Part shown: piece after piece, positions 32,930 through 48,200 of the stretch
Position numbering within the stretch: position 1 is the first letter of the stretch
Layout: every line of letters begins with the position of its first letter
Assembly (NCBI GenBank): GCA_032622095.1
Contig: CP136062.1
Location: 149,910,875-149,974,874, forward strand
DNA from: Siphonodentalium dalli
Lineage: Eukaryota > Mollusca > Scaphopoda > Gadilida > Siphonodentaliidae
DNA length: 64,000 nucleotides
Direction: 5' to 3'
The notes under the pieces: generated by a model
The model's database searches: none
What the model was told of the DNA's origin: nothing
What the model saw: the letters and a program-made list of their open reading frames with translations, nothing else
Program-made: the position numbers and the translations under genes

Positions 32930-34146
32930 GTCAGTGTTTTGAATTTTACTGAGAGGTCAATTTGATCAAGTTTCTCAAGCATAACTTTGGAAATTTTTAT
33001 ATATGTATGGATTGGAAATGCTTATAAGTCATTGTCATATATCTTTTGGTTCAATGGATTATGCTTATCCTGCTTGAAATGAGAGATGAAAGCTAGATAA
33101 AGCCAAACATACTTTACAGTATGATTCCAACTGTTAAACTTAAATCTTTTTGTAAACTTAAATTTCTTATGTCAATATATATAAATGTTTTGCATCTTGT
33201 TATGATATGAATTGGGTTTAAAATAGGGTCGGTCAGTTAGCGGAAACAAACGTCTTTTTTTTAGGCCTAACTTACCCTCGCCTTTTCAAGATTTCGGTGT
33301 TGAATGAGTCACAGTGAATCACTCTCCTAAAACATTTGCACAGTGTTGTGCTTATTGCTCACTCTTTACATGCTGTATAATCATTATAATGTATATAAAC
33401 AAATGTTCGACTCGCACAATTTATCACTACATATATGTACATGCAGACACCTGGTTTTATGAACAATGGGGCCTCAAGCAATCTGCCCCTTCACATGTAT
33501 ATTTAGAACACAATTAAGATGCTTTATAATTTCCCCGAGAGCACTTCAAAATTGATACTAACTCAATGAAAGTACTTTTCAATTACTATTTGAATTATTA
33601 TTACCAAAGGATACCAAAGCCACTCAAGATAAAGAATATGTAACCACAATTTCACAAGTTTAATGAAGATAAATTACTAAGCAAACATCTTACAATGTTC
33701 TAAAAAAACTGTTCTGTCCTTGTTCTTTATTTGAGAATCAAACTAATTATCTCGACAAAAATCTTGCATTCAAATACAAAAACAGAAAGTTCATGGAAGA
33801 GATAAAGCACCTTTAAATGGTATCAATGCTTGAGGATGGAAGTGATCCATCATGTGGTTCAACCAGGCTCTGCTTAATATGTTAACACTTATCTTAAATT
33901 CAAAAAATTGCCATTGTTTTTTTCTTCATTTTAATATATCTGCTGTTCGCAAATATTTCAACAGAATTTCAAGAATATGGTATACATACATATGCATACA
34001 AACTTACATGTAGCCTGTAGGCTTATCATATATTTTAATGTATTACATTATAACAACTTTGAGCAAAGATATTTTCCATATCTATTTGATCACACAACCG
34101 GGGTGTTTCACATCACTTTAATAATGCAATGAGATAAATATCTTAC
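32930..34146. other. Non-coding stretch, possibly intronic
   Basis: AT-rich and without a recognisable gene. It lies downstream (minus strand) of a helicase-like exon and would be intron if that exon is still part of a gene. Confidence 0.4.
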
Positions 34147-34219
34147 CATGTTTCAACAATGCGGCACTCATCCACAACAACAGCAGTAACTGTGTCTTTA
34201 AAGCTGTCCTTTATCAAGT
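34147..34219 (-). pseudogene. RecQ-like helicase exon, copy 1 (DECR)
   Basis: The minus strand encodes DLIKDSFKDTVTAVVVDECR followed by IVETW, with the Trp codon split by a GTAAGA donor. A TTAAG acceptor-like word precedes it. VVVDECxIVxxW is the Walker B (DExH) segment of RecQ-family ATP-dependent DNA helicases, which use ATP to unwind DNA. The box here has Arg where DEAH/DECH has His, which would be expected to impair coupling. The exon is 17 bp shorter at its 5' end than the copy at 35881. No ATP-binding P-loop exon was found nearby, so this is probably a relic. Confidence 0.6.
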
Positions 34220-35880
34220 CTTAACAAACGGATAAATTCAATAATGCCACAGGATATCTTATATGATAAAATAACTCACCTTTTGCAACATCAGCCAGCC
34301 ACAGGTACATGTCCATTCGACTCCATTGGGCATTGAATTTTTTACTACTTGGTTTACGGATTTCCCCAACCCCCCAAAAAAAGCTTTTTCTAATAAAAAG
34401 AAAATTTAAGTTTTCGGTTATTTTATTTCCGCCTATGGGAATACTAATCCAGCCATACAGTGTACATGTACCGGTAATTGTTTTTAGAAATAAAGTGTAC
34501 AACATCGATTGAACAGCGAAGCCACCTGGTGATATTTATGGTATTGATTATTGAATGTCAACGTAATGTCAACGTAATCATGCCAGGTGGACACTGATAT
34601 TAGCAAATGTTTTGCATCTATATGGAACATCCAAATAAAAAAATATATTTGCCCATGCTTATATTAGATGAGGACATTATTATACAGCAAATATTTTATT
34701 TCTACCGACTCTTTATTTTGACAATTTAAATTTAAAAAAATACAGATTGTATTTTTTTATTCCTCCCACCTCCCCTATCTTTAAGCCAAAAAAATATCTG
34801 TTAACCAAGTAATAATACATAAAATGCCTTGGCACTGTCAGTTGTGGCATTCGCTCTCGTGTCCAACGGGCAGGTTCAATATTGAGATCAGCGTCCATTT
34901 ATCTTGGGGTATCACATTCAATGGACTGACTATTAATACTGTTGATACTATTACTATTAATACTGTTGATTCTCGTACATTCTTTTTTAATTTTAATAAA
35001 TATTGGAGCAATAAAATAAATGACAGTCTTCCCATACCCAACTTGCGATACTATAAAGTTATGGTAGGCCTACATGTATGCACACTGTGTTCCCATGACG
35101 TATTGCGATAATTGCCAACCAGATAATAATATATTTAATTATTTTGGCATCTCAGTTATTATTACAGAATACAAACTACAATCAGCTAATGGGATCATGG
35201 TCGTAACGATAAATGCACTCCAGTTTCAGTCGGCGTGAGAATGAAATGTTGTCGTAAATAATTGCCGTCTGCTTCAATTCAGACTATATTTTCTTCCGTG
35301 GTTCTGATAAAAGGCTTTCTTTTCTCACAATTATGAAACTGCAATAAAATTGATCATCGGTCGCATATTGATCTTACAGTACCGATATTAAACAGTGACC
35401 AAAAGAACTACATGGTTGTTTGATCGATTAACGGAAGAAAATGAACTTACCGTAGTTCAACTTACCAGGGCTTATATTTCGGCGAGAATCCAAATCTAGA
35501 TTTTCGTATATATTCTCGCAAATTACCCTGGATTCTCGTGAAAAAAGTATATATCGATTCTCGCAAAATCAGATGAAAAATATGGCATATGCCCTGCTTG
35601 CAAAAATATCAAACACGTGTGCATTTATGTAGAAAACTACTACACTAGAATGACACTATCACGTGACTGGTGTGCATTTATGTATACAGAAATGCACACA
35701 GTGTGCATCTACTAGTATGTTATTAGTCCAAAATTGACTATACATTGGGATATCTTTAGTACCGGTATCCCGTAGATTTTCGACTACTATGTTATGTATA
35801 AAACATAAGACATCGACCCCATTAGCATCAGTACCAGTACCGTATAGGAAACACTACATGTATGTTGGGTTCAAACTCAC
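34220..35880. other. Non-coding stretch between two helicase-like exons
   Basis: No further helicase exon could be recognised. Minor tandem words occur: AATGTCAACGT repeated near 34553-34575, and ATTAATACTGTTGAT repeated near 34932-34970. Several ATTCTCG words occur at 35485-35565. Confidence 0.45.
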
Positions 35881-35970
35881 CATTTTTCAACAATATGACA
35901 CTCATCTATCACAATGGCAGAAACAATTCTCTGGAAACTTTCACTGCCAATCAACACTCCCCCAGTTTTG
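35881..35970 (-). pseudogene. RecQ-like helicase exon, copy 2 (DECH)
   Basis: The minus strand encodes KTGGVLIGSESFQRIVSAIV, then IDECHIVEKW, with the Trp codon split by a GTGAGT donor and preceded by a GTAAACAG acceptor. This keeps the DECH Walker B box and has the same splice phase as the exon at 34147-34219, to which it aligns (roughly 60 percent identical by eye). The two are tandem duplicates of one exon about 1.7 kb apart. No other conserved helicase motif is seen before the satellite begins, so whether this belongs to a working gene cannot be told; an isolated exon is more likely. Confidence 0.6.
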
Positions 35971-36229
35971 CTGTTTACAGTTTAGCAGTGTCTCAGGGTG
36001 ACAAAAAATTACTAATAGGGAATGCTCCAGACGGGAGACCAACCACCCACCCACAACAAATAATATAAACACACAATGAAAACATCCGCTAGCACATGCG
36101 CAATACGAGATCTGATATGATATTTTACTACGAATGCAATGATAACGCCTATACTATCAGTAGTACAGTTGCAATCAAAATAATACAAACAATTACCAGA
36201 TATATATATTCGTTTAGGCCATGTTTATA
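35971..36229. other. Spacer before the satellite
   Basis: Nothing recognised. In-frame stops lie just upstream of the DECH exon, consistent with intron or pseudogene sequence. Confidence 0.5.
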
Positions 36230-39200
36230 GTCACAGTTGGCAGGGGGGTTTTGTGTCATATATTACATATGTTGAAAACTGGTTCACTTGGGATCTATAA
36301 TTATGACTTGGGCACATATAACTTATTAGAACCGATTTTGGGCTCAGGGCAGCCTAAGGCAACTATGTTTTTTTTTAAATATTAAAATTAGTATCATTCA
36401 TTTAACTCCAATTTGGGCACTGTACATAACCTATTCCATCACTGTTAGGTATCTACTTCCAGCACTTTTGTTGTTTGTGGATAGGTATGCATCTATGCAA
36501 ATAGTTTGCACAAAGTTTGGGCTCCTCGGTGGGTTTTAAGGGTATGGAAACAGCCCAACACCCACAGCACCCATGATAAAACCATACAGCACCCGTGCCT
36601 ATGAAAACATATTTCTGAGTCAGCCATCTCTCAGACTATACCCATTCTGAAAATGATTCCACATTTCACTTTAGAATATATAGAGGCAATGGGAAAAGAT
36701 GATTTGGGCACCTGAATGGCATTTTGGGCTCTGGTCAGGGGGGAATATTTGTTTTGTTTTAATGGTTAAATTGGTATATTTAACTGGAATTGGGTCCTGT
36801 GGCCCATTATAGGTATATACTTCTAGGTCTCCTAGTGTTTTTGGAAAGATCTGCATCATTATAAGAAGATATGCAAAAGTTTGGGCTCCTTAGTGGGTTT
36901 TAAGGGTATGGAGACAGCCCAGCACCCATGACAATTCAAGTTAAATTGGTATATTTAACTTGAATTGGGCCATATGACCCATTATATGTATCTACTTCCA
37001 GCACTTTTGTTGTTTGTGGATAGGTATGCATCTATGCAAATAGTTTGTACAAAGTTTGGGCTCCTCGGTGGGTTTTAAGGGTATGGAAACAGCCCAACAC
37101 CCACAGCACCCATGATAAAACCATACAGCACCCGTGCCTATGAAAACATATTTCTGAGTCAGCCATCTCTCAGACTATACCCATTCTGAAAATGATTCCA
37201 CATTTCACTGTAGAATATATAGAGGCAATGGGAAAAGATGATTTGGGCACCTGAATGGCATTTTGGGCTCTGGTCAGGGGGGAATATTTGTTTTTTTTAA
37301 TGGTTAAATTGGTATATTTAACTGGAATTGGGTCCTGTGACCCATTATAGGTATATACTTCTAGGTCTCCTAGTGTTTTTGGAAAGATCTGCATCATTAT
37401 AAGAAGATATGCAAAAGTTTGGGCTCCTTAGTGGGTTTTAAGGGTATGGAGACAGCCCAGCACCCATGACAATTCAAGTTAAATTGGTATATTTAACTTG
37501 AATTGGGCCATATGACCCATTATATGTATCTACTTCCAGCACTTTTGTTGTTTGTGGATAGGTATGCATCTATGCAAATAGTTTGCACAAAGTTTGGGCT
37601 CCTCGGTGGGTTTTAAGGGTATGGAAACAGCCCAACACCCACAGCACCCATGATAAAACCATACAGCACCCGTGCCTATGAAAACATATTTCTGAGTCAG
37701 CCATCTCTCAGACTATACCCATTCTGAAAATGATTCCACATTTCACTTTAGAATATATAGAGGCAATGGGAAAAGATGATTTGGGCACCTGAATGGCATT
37801 TTGGGCTCTGGTCAGGGGGGAATATTTGTTTTTTTTAATGGTTAAATTGGTATATTTAACTGGAATTGGGTCCTGTGGCCCATTATAGGTATATACTTCT
37901 AGGTCTCCTAGTGTTTTTGGAAAGATCTGCATCATTATAAGAAGATATGCAAAAGTTTGGGCTCCTTAGTGGGTTTTAAGGGTATGGAGACAGCCCAGCA
38001 CCCATGACAATTCAAGTTAAATTGGTATATTTAACTTGAATTGGGCCATATGACCCATTATATGTATCTACTTCCAGCACTTTTGTTGTTTGTGGATAGG
38101 TATGCATCTATGCAAATAGTTTGCACAAAGTTTGGGCTCCTCGGTGGGTTTTAAGGGTATGGAAACAGCCCAACACCCACAGCACCCATGATAAAACCAT
38201 ACAGCACCCGTGCCTATGAAAACATATTTCTGAGTCAGCCATCTCTCAGACTATACCCATTCTGAAAATGATTCCACATTTCACTTTAGAATATATAGAG
38301 GCAATGGGAAAAGATGATTTGGGCACCTGAATGGCATTTTGGGCTCTGGTCAGGGGGGAATATTTGTTTTTTTTTAATGGTTAAATTGGTATATTTAACT
38401 GGAATTGGGTCCTGTGGCCCATTATAGGTATATACTTCTAGGTCTCCTAGTGTTTTTGGAAAGATCTGCATCATTATAAGAAGATATGCAAAAGTTTGGG
38501 CTCCTTAGTGGGTTTTAAGGGTATGGAGACAGCCCAGCACCCATGACAATTCAAGTTAAATTGGTATATTTAACTTGAATTGGGACATATGACCCATTAT
38601 ATGTATCTACTTCCAGCACTTTTGTTGTTTGTGGATAGGTATGCATCTATGCAAATAGTTTGCACAAAGTTTGGGCTCCTCGGTGGGTTTTAAGGGTATG
38701 GAAACAGCCCAACACCCACAGCACCCATGATAAAACCATACAGCACCCGTGCCTATGAAAACATATTTCTGAGTCAGCCATCTCTCAGACTATACCCATT
38801 CTGAAAATGATTCCACATTTCACTTTAGAATATATAGAGGCAATGGGAAAAGATGATTTGGGCACCTGAATGGCATTTTGGGCTCTGGTCAGGGGGGAAT
38901 ATTTGTTTTTTTAATGGTTAAATTGGTATATTTAACTGGAATTGGGTCCTGTGACCCATTATAGGTATATACTTCTAGGTCTCCTAGTGTTTTTGGAAAG
39001 ATCTGCATCATTATAAGAAGATATGCAAAAGTTTGGGCTCCTTAGTGGGTTTTAAGGGTATGGAGACAGCCCAGCACCCATGACAATTCAAGTTAAATTG
39101 GTATATTTAACTTGAATTGGGCCATATGACCCATTATATGTATCTACTTCAAGCACTTTTGTTGTTTGTGGATAGGTATGCATCTATGCAAATAGTTTGC

Positions 39201-42200
39201 ACAAAGTTTGGGCTCCTCGGTGGGTTTTAAGGGTATGGAAACAGCCCAACACCCACAGCACCCATGATAAAACCATACAGCACCCGTGCCTATGAAAACA
39301 TATTTCTGAGTCAGCCATCTCTCAGACTATACCCATTCTGAAAATGATTCCACATTTCACTTTAGAATATATAGAGGCAATGGGAAAAGATGATTTGGGC
39401 ACCTGAATGGCATTTTGGGCTCTGGTCAGGGGGGAATATTTGTTTTTTTTTTAATGGTTAAATTGGTATATTTAACTGGAATTGGGTCCTGTGGCCCATT
39501 ATAGGTATATACTTCTAGGTCTCCTAGTGTTTTTGGAAATATCTGCATCATTATAAGAAGATATGCAAAAGTTTGGGCTCCTTAGTGGGTTTTAAGGGTA
39601 TGGAGACAGCCCAGCACCCATGACAATTCAAGTTAAATTGGTATATTTAACTTGAATTGGGCCATATGACCCATTATATGTATCTACTTCCAGCACTTTT
39701 GTTGTTTGTGGATAGGTATGCATCTATGCAAATAGTTTGCACAAAGTTTGGGCTCCTCGGTGGGTTTTAAGGGTATGGAAACAGCCCAACACCCACAGCA
39801 CCCATGATAAAACCATACAGCACCCGTGCCTATGAAAACATATTTCTGAGTCAGCCATCTCTCAGACTATACCCATTCTGAAAATGATTCCACATTTCAC
39901 TTTAGAATATATAGAGGCAATGGGAAAAGATGATTTGGGCACCTGAATGGCATTTTGGGCTCTGGTCAGGGGGGAATATTTGTTTTTTTTAATGGTTAAA
40001 TTGGTATATTTAACTGGAATTGGGTCCTGTGACCCATTATAGGTATATACTTCTAGGTCTCCTAGTGTTTTTGGAAAGATCTGCATCATTATAAGAAGAT
40101 ATGCAAAAGTTTGGGCTCCTTAGTGGGTTTTAAGGGTATGGAGACAGCCCAGCACCCATGACAATTCAAGTTAAATTGGTATATTTAACTTGAATTGGGC
40201 CATATGACCCATTATATGTATCTACTTCCAGCACTTTTGTTGTTTGTGGATAGGTATGCATCTATGCAAATAGTTTGCACAAAGTTTGGGCTCCTCGGTG
40301 GGATTTAAGGGTATGGAAACAGCCCAACACCCACAGCACCCATGATAAAACCATACAGCACCCGTGCCTATGAAAACATATTTCTGAGTCAGCCATCTCT
40401 CAGACTATACCCATTCTGAAAATGATTCCACATTTCACTTCAGAATATATAGAGGCAATGGGAAAAGATGATTTGGGCACCTGAATGGCATTTTGGGCTC
40501 TGGTCAGGGGGGAATATTTGTTTTTTTTAATGGTTAAATTGGTATATTTAACTGGAATTGGGTCCTGTGACCCATTATAGGTATATACTTCTAGGTCTCC
40601 TAGTGTTTTTGGAAAGATCTGCATCATTATAAGAAGATATGCAAAAGTTTGGGCTCCTTAGTGGGTTTTAAGGGTATGGAGACAGCCCAGCACCCATGAC
40701 AATTCAAGTTAAATTGGTATATTTAACTTGAATTGGGCCATATGACCCATTATATGTATCTACTTCCAGCACTTTTGTTGTTTGTGGATAGGTATGCATC
40801 TATGCAAATAGTTTGCACAAAGTTTGGGCTCCTCAGTGGGTTTTAAGGGTATGGAAACAGCCCAACACCCACAGCACCCATGATAAAACCATACAGCACC
40901 CGTGCCTATGAAAACATATTTCTGAGTCAGCCATCTCTCAGACTATACCCATTCTGAAAATGATTCCACATTTCACTTTAGAATATATAGAGGCAATGGG
41001 AAAAGATGATTTGGGCACCTGAATGGCATTTTGGGCTCTGGTCAGGGGGGAATATTTGTTTTTTTTTAATGGTTAAATTGGTATATTTAACTGGAATTGG
41101 GTCCTGTGGCCCATTATAGGTATATACTTCTAGGTCTCCTAGTGTTTTTGGAAAGATCTGCATCATTATAAGAAGATATGCAAAAGTTTGGGCTCCTTAG
41201 TGGGTTTTAAGGGTATGGAGACAGCCCAGCACCCATGACAATTCAAGTTAAATTGGTATATTTAACTTGAATTGGCCCATATGACCCATTATATGTATCT
41301 ACTTCCAGCACTTTTGTTGTTTGTGGATAGGTATGCATCTATGCAAATAGTTTGCACAAAGTTTGGGCTCCTCGGTGGGTTTTAAGGGTATGGAAACAGC
41401 CCAACACCCACAGCACCCATGATAAAACCACACAGCACCCGTGCCTATGAAAACATATTTCTGAGTCAGCCATCTCTCAGACTATACCCATTCTGAAAAT
41501 GATTCCACATTTCACTTTAGAATATATAGAGGAAATGGGAAAAGATGATTTGGGCACCTGAATGGCATTTTGGGCTCTGGTCAGGGGGGAATATTTGTTT
41601 TTTTTAATGGTTAAATTGGTATATTTAACTGGAATTGGGTCCTGTGACCCATTATAGGTATATACTTCTAGGTCTCCTAGTGTTTTTGGAAAGATCTGCA
41701 TCATTATAAGAAGATATGCAAAAGTTTGGGCTCCTTAGTGGGTTTTAAGGGTATGGAGACAGCCCAGCACCCATGACAATTCAAGTTAAATTGGTATATT
41801 TAACTTGAATTGGGCCATATGACCCATTATATGTATCTACTTCCAGCACTTTTGTTGTTTGTGGATAGGTATGCATCTATGCAAATAGTTTGCACAAAGT
41901 TTGGGCTCCTCGGTGGGTTTTAAGGGTATGGAAACAGCCCAACACCCACAGCACCCATGATAAAACCATACAGCACCCGTGCCTATGAAAACATATTTCT
42001 GAGTCAGCCATCTCTCAGACTATACCCATTCTGAAAATGATTCCACATTTCACTTTAGAATATATAGAGGCAATGGGAAAAGATGATTTGGGCACCTGAA
42101 TGGCATTTTGGGCTCTGGTCAGGGGGGAATATTTGTTTTTTTTAATGGTTAAATTGGTATATTTAACTGGAATTGGGTCCTGTGACCCATTATAGGTATA

Positions 42201-45200
42201 TACTTCTAGGTCTCCTAGTGTTTTTGGAAAGATCTGCATCATTATAAGAAGATATGCAAAAGTTTGGGCTCCTTAGTGGGTTTTAAGGGTATGGAGACAG
42301 CCCAGCACCCATGACAATTCAAGTTAAATTGGTATATTTAACTTGAATTGGGCCATATGACCCATTATATGTATCTACTTCCAGCACTTTTGTTGTTTGT
42401 GGATAGGTATGCATCTATGCAAATAGTTTGCACAAAGTTTGGGCTCCTCGGTGGGTTTTAAGGGTATGGAAACAGCCCAACACCCACAGCACCCATGATA
42501 AAACCATACAGCACCCGTGCCTATGAAAACATATTTCTGAGTCAGCCATCTCTCAGACTATACCCATTCTGAAAATGATTCCACATTTCACTTCAGAATA
42601 TATAGAGGCAATGGGAAAAGATGATTTGGGCACCTGAATGGCATTTTGGGCTCTGGTCAGGGGGGAATATTTGTTTTTTTTAATGGTTAAATTGGTATAT
42701 TTAACTGGAATTGGGTCCTGTGACCCATTATAGGTATATACTTCTAGGTCTCCTAGTGTTTTTGGAAAGATCTGCATCATTATAAGAAGATATGCAAAAG
42801 TTTGGGCTCCTTAGTGGGTTTTAAGGGTATGGAGACAGCCCAGCACCCATGACAATTCAAGTTAAATTGGTATATTTAACTTGAATTGGGCCATATGACC
42901 CATTATATGTATCTACTTCCAGCACTTTTGTTGTTTGTGGATAGGTATGCATCTATGCAAATAGTTTGCACAAAGTTTGGGCTCCTCGGTGGGTTTTAAG
43001 GGTATGGAAACAGCCCAACACCCACAGCACCCATGATAAAACCATACAGCACCCGTGCCTATGAAAACATATTTCTGAGTCAGCCATCTCTCAGACTATA
43101 CCCATTCTGAAAATGATTCCACATTTCACTTTAGAATATATAGAGGCAATGGGAAAAGATGATTTGGGCACCTGAATGGCATTTTGGGCTCTGGTCAGGG
43201 GGGAATATTTGTTTTTTTAATGGTTAAATTGGTATATTTAACTGGAATTGGGTCCTGTGACCCATTATAGGTATATACTTCTAGGTCTCCTAGTGTTTTT
43301 GGAAAGATCTGCATCATTATAAGAAGATATGCAAAAGTTTGGGCTCCTTAGTGGGTTTTAAGGGTATGGAGACAGCCCAGCACCCATGACAATTCAAGTT
43401 AAATTGGTATATTTAACTTGAATTGGGCCATATGACCCATTATATGTATCTACTTCAAGCACTTTTGTTGTTTGTGGATAGGTATGCATCTATGCAAATA
43501 GTTTGCACAAAGTTTGGGCTCCTCGGTGGGTTTTAAGGGTATGGAAACAGCCCAACACCCACAGCACCCATGATAAAACCATACAGCACCCGTGCCTATG
43601 AAAACATATTTCTGAGTCAGCCATCTCTCAGACTATACCCATTCTGAAAATGATTCCACATTTCACTTTAGAATATATAGAGGCAATGGGAAAAGATGAT
43701 TTGGGCACCTGAATGGCATTTTGGGCTCTGGTCAGGGGGGAATATTTGTTTTTTTTTAATGGTTAAATTGGTATATTTAACTGGAATTGGGTCCTGTGGC
43801 CCATTATAGGTATATACTTCTAGGTCTCCTAGTGTTTTTGGAAATATCTGCATCATTATAAGAAGATATGCAAAAGTTTGGGCTCCTTAGTGGGTTTTAA
43901 GGGTATGGAGACAGCCCAGCACCCATGACAATTCAAGTTAAATTGGTATATTTAACTTGAATTGGGCCATATGACCCATTATATGTATCTACTTCCAGCA
44001 CTTTTGTTGTTTGTGGATAGGTATGCATCTATGCAAATAGTTTGCACAAAGTTTGGGCTCCTCGGTGGGTTTTAAGGGTATGGAAACAGCCCAACACCCA
44101 CAGCACCCATGATAAAACCATACAGCACCCGTGCCTATGAAAACATATTTCTGAGTCAGCCATCTCTCAGACTATACCCATTCTGAAAATGATTCCACAT
44201 TTCACTTTAGAATATATAGAGGCAATGGGAAAAGATGATTTGGGCACCTGAATGGCATTTTGGGCTCTGGTCAGGGGGGAATATTTGTTTTTTTTAATGG
44301 TTAAATTGGTATATTTAACTGGAATTGGGTCCTGTGACCCATTATAGGTATATACTTCTAGGTCTCCTAGTGTTTTTGGAAAGATCTGCATCATTATAAG
44401 AAGATATGCAAAAGTTTGGGCTCCTTAGTGGGTTTTAAGGGTATGGAGACAGCCCAGCACCCATGACAATTCAAGTTAAATTGGTATATTTAACTTGAAT
44501 TGGGCCATATGACCCATTATATGTATCTACTTCCAGCACTTTTGTTGTTTGTGGATAGGTATGCATCTATGCAAATAGTTTGCACAAAGTTTGGGCTCCT
44601 CGGTGGGATTTAAGGGTATGGAAACAGCCCAACACCCACAGCACCCATGATAAAACCATACAGCACCCGTGCCTATGAAAACATATTTCTGAGTCAGCCA
44701 TCTCTCAGACTATACCCATTCTGAAAATGATTCCACATTTCACTTCAGAATATATAGAGGCAATGGGAAAAGATGATTTGGGCACCTGAATGGCATTTTG
44801 GGCTCTGGTCAGGGGGGAATATTTGTTTTTTTTAATGGTTAAATTGGTATATTTAACTGGAATTGGGTCCTGTGACCCATTATAGGTATATACTTCTAGG
44901 TCTCCTAGTGTTTTTGGAAAGATCTGCATCATTATAAGAAGATATGCAAAAGTTTGGGCTCCTTAGTGGGTTTTAAGGGTATGGAGACAGCCCAGCACCC
45001 ATGACAATTCAAGTTAAATTGGTATATTTAACTTGAATTGGGCCATATGACCCATTATATGTATCTACTTCCAGCACTTTTGTTGTTTGTGGATAGGTAT
45101 GCATCTATGCAAATAGTTTGCACAAAGTTTGGGCTCCTCAGTGGGTTTTAAGGGTATGGAAACAGCCCAACACCCACAGCACCCATGATAAAACCATACA

Positions 45201-48200
45201 GCACCCGTGCCTATGAAAACATATTTCTGAGTCAGCCATCTCTCAGACTATACCCATTCTGAAAATGATTCCACATTTCACTTTAGAATATATAGAGGCA
45301 ATGGGAAAAGATGATTTGGGCACCTGAATGGCATTTTGGGCTCTGGTCAGGGGGGAATATTTGTTTTTTTTTAATGGTTAAATTGGTATATTTAACTGGA
45401 ATTGGGTCCTGTGGCCCATTATAGGTATATACTTCTAGGTCTCCTAGTGTTTTTGGAAAGATCTGCATCATTATAAGAAGATATGCAAAAGTTTGGGCTC
45501 CTTAGTGGGTTTTAAGGGTATGGAGACAGCCCAGCACCCATGACAATTCAAGTTAAATTGGTATATTTAACTTGAATTGGCCCATATGACCCATTATATG
45601 TATCTACTTCCAGCACTTTTGTTGTTTGTGGATAGGTATGCATCTATGCAAATAGTTTGCACAAAGTTTGGGCTCCTCGGTGGGTTTTAAGGGTATGGAA
45701 ACAGCCCAACACCCACAGCACCCATGATAAAACCACACAGCACCCGTGCCTATGAAAACATATTTCTGAGTCAGCCATCTCTCAGACTATACCCATTCTG
45801 AAAATGATTCCACATTTCACTTTAGAATATATAGAGGAAATGGGAAAAGATGATTTGGGCACCTGAATGGCATTTTGGGCTCTGGTCAGGGGGGAATATT
45901 TGTTTTTTTTAATGGTTAAATTGGTATATTTAACTGGAATTGGGTCCTGTGACCCATTATAGGTATATACTTCTAGGTCTCCTAGTGTTTTTGGAAAGAT
46001 CTGCATCATTATAAGAAGATATGCAAAAGTTTGGGCTCCTTAGTGGGTTTTAAGGGTATGGAGACAGCCCAGCACCCATGACAATTCAAGTTAAATTGGT
46101 ATATTTAACTTGAATTGGGCCATATGACCCATTATATGTATCTACTTCCAGCACTTTTGTTGTTTGTGGATAGGTATGCATCTATGCAAATAGTTTGCAC
46201 AAAGTTTGGGCTCCTCGGTGGGTTTTAAGGGTATGGAAACAGCCCAACACCCACAGCACCCATGATAAAACCATACAGCACCCGTGCCTATGAAAACATA
46301 TTTCTGAGTCAGCCATCTCTCAGACTATACCCATTCTGAAAATGATTCCACATTTCACTTTAGAATATATAGAGGCAATGGGAAAAGATGATTTGGGCAC
46401 CTGAATGGCATTTTGGGCTCTGGTCAGGGGGGAATATTTGTTTTTTTTAATGGTTAAATTGGTATATTTAACTGGAATTGGGTCCTGTGACCCATTATAG
46501 GTATATACTTCTAGGTCTCCTAGTGTTTTTGGAAAGATCTGCATCATTATAAGAAGATATGCAAAAGTTTGGGCTCCTTAGTGGGTTTTAAGGGTATGGA
46601 GACAGCCCAGCACCCATGACAATTCAAGTTAAATTGGTATATTTAACTTGAATTGGGCCATATGACCCATTATATGTATCTACTTCCAGCACTTTTGTTG
46701 TTTGTGGATAGGTATGCATCTATGCAAATAGTTTGCACAAAGTTTGGGCTCCTCGGTGGGTTTTAAGGGTATGGAAACAGCCCAACACCCACAGCACCCA
46801 TGATAAAACCATACAGCACCCGTGCCTATGAAAACATATTTCTGAGTCAGCCATCTCTCAGACTATACCCATTCTGAAAATGATTCCACATTTCACTTCA
46901 GAATATATAGAGGCAATGGGAAAAGATGATTTGGGCACCTGAATGGCATTTTGGGCTCTGGTCAGGGGGGAATATTTGTTTTTTTTAATGGTTAAATTGG
47001 TATATTTAACTGGAATTGGGTCCTGTGACCCATTATAGGTATATACTTCTAGGTCTCCTAGTGTTTTTGGAAAGATCTGCATCATTATAAGAAGATATGC
47101 AAAAGTTTGGGCTCCTTAGTGGGTTTTAAGGGTATGGAGACAGCCCAGCACCCATGACAATTCAAGTTAAATTGGTATATTTAACTTGAATTGGGCCATA
47201 TGACCCATTATATGTATCTACTTCCAGCACTTTTGTTGTTTGTGGATAGGTATGCATCTATGCAAATAGTTTGCACAAAGTTTGGGCTCCTCAGTGGGTT
47301 TTAAGGGTATGGAAACAGCCCAACACCCACAGCACCCATGATAAAACCATACAGCACCCGTGCCTATGAAAACATATTTCTGAGTCAGCCATCTCTCAGA
47401 CTATACCCATTCTGAAAATGATTCCACATTTCACTTTAGAATATATAGAGGCAATGGGAAAAGATGATTTGGGCACCTGAATGGCATTTTGGGCTCTGGT
47501 CAGGGGGGAATATTTTTTTTTTTTTAATGGTTAAATTGGTATATTTAACTGGAATTGGGTCCTGTGGCCCATTATAGGTATATACTTCTAGGTCTCCTAG
47601 TGTTTTTGGAAAGATCTGCATCATTATAAGAAGATATGCAAAAGTTTGGGCTCCTTAGTGGGTTTTAAGGGTATGGAGACAGCCCAGCACCCATGACAAT
47701 TCAAGTTAAATTGGTATATTTAACTTGAATTGGCCCATATGACCCATTATATGTATCTACTTCCAGCACTTTTGTTGTTTGTGGATAGGTATGCATCTAT
47801 GCAAATAGTTTGCACAAAGTTTGGGCTCCTCGGTGGGTTTTAAGGGTATGGAAACAGCCCAACACCCACAGCACCCATGATAAAACCATACAGCACCCGT
47901 GCCTATGAAAACATATTTCTGAGTCAGCCATCTCTCAGACTATACCCATTCTGAAAATGATTCCACATTTCACTTTAGAATATATAGAGGAAATGGGAAA
48001 AGATGATTTGGGCACCTGAATGGCATTTTGGGCTCTGGTCAGGGGGGAATATTTGTTTTTTTTAATGGTTAAATTGGTATATTTAACTGGAATTGGGTCC
48101 TGTGACCCATTATAGGTATATACTTCTAGGTCTCCTAGTGTTTTTGGAAAGATCTGCATCATTATAAGAAGATATGCAAAAGTTTGGGCTCCTTAGTGGG

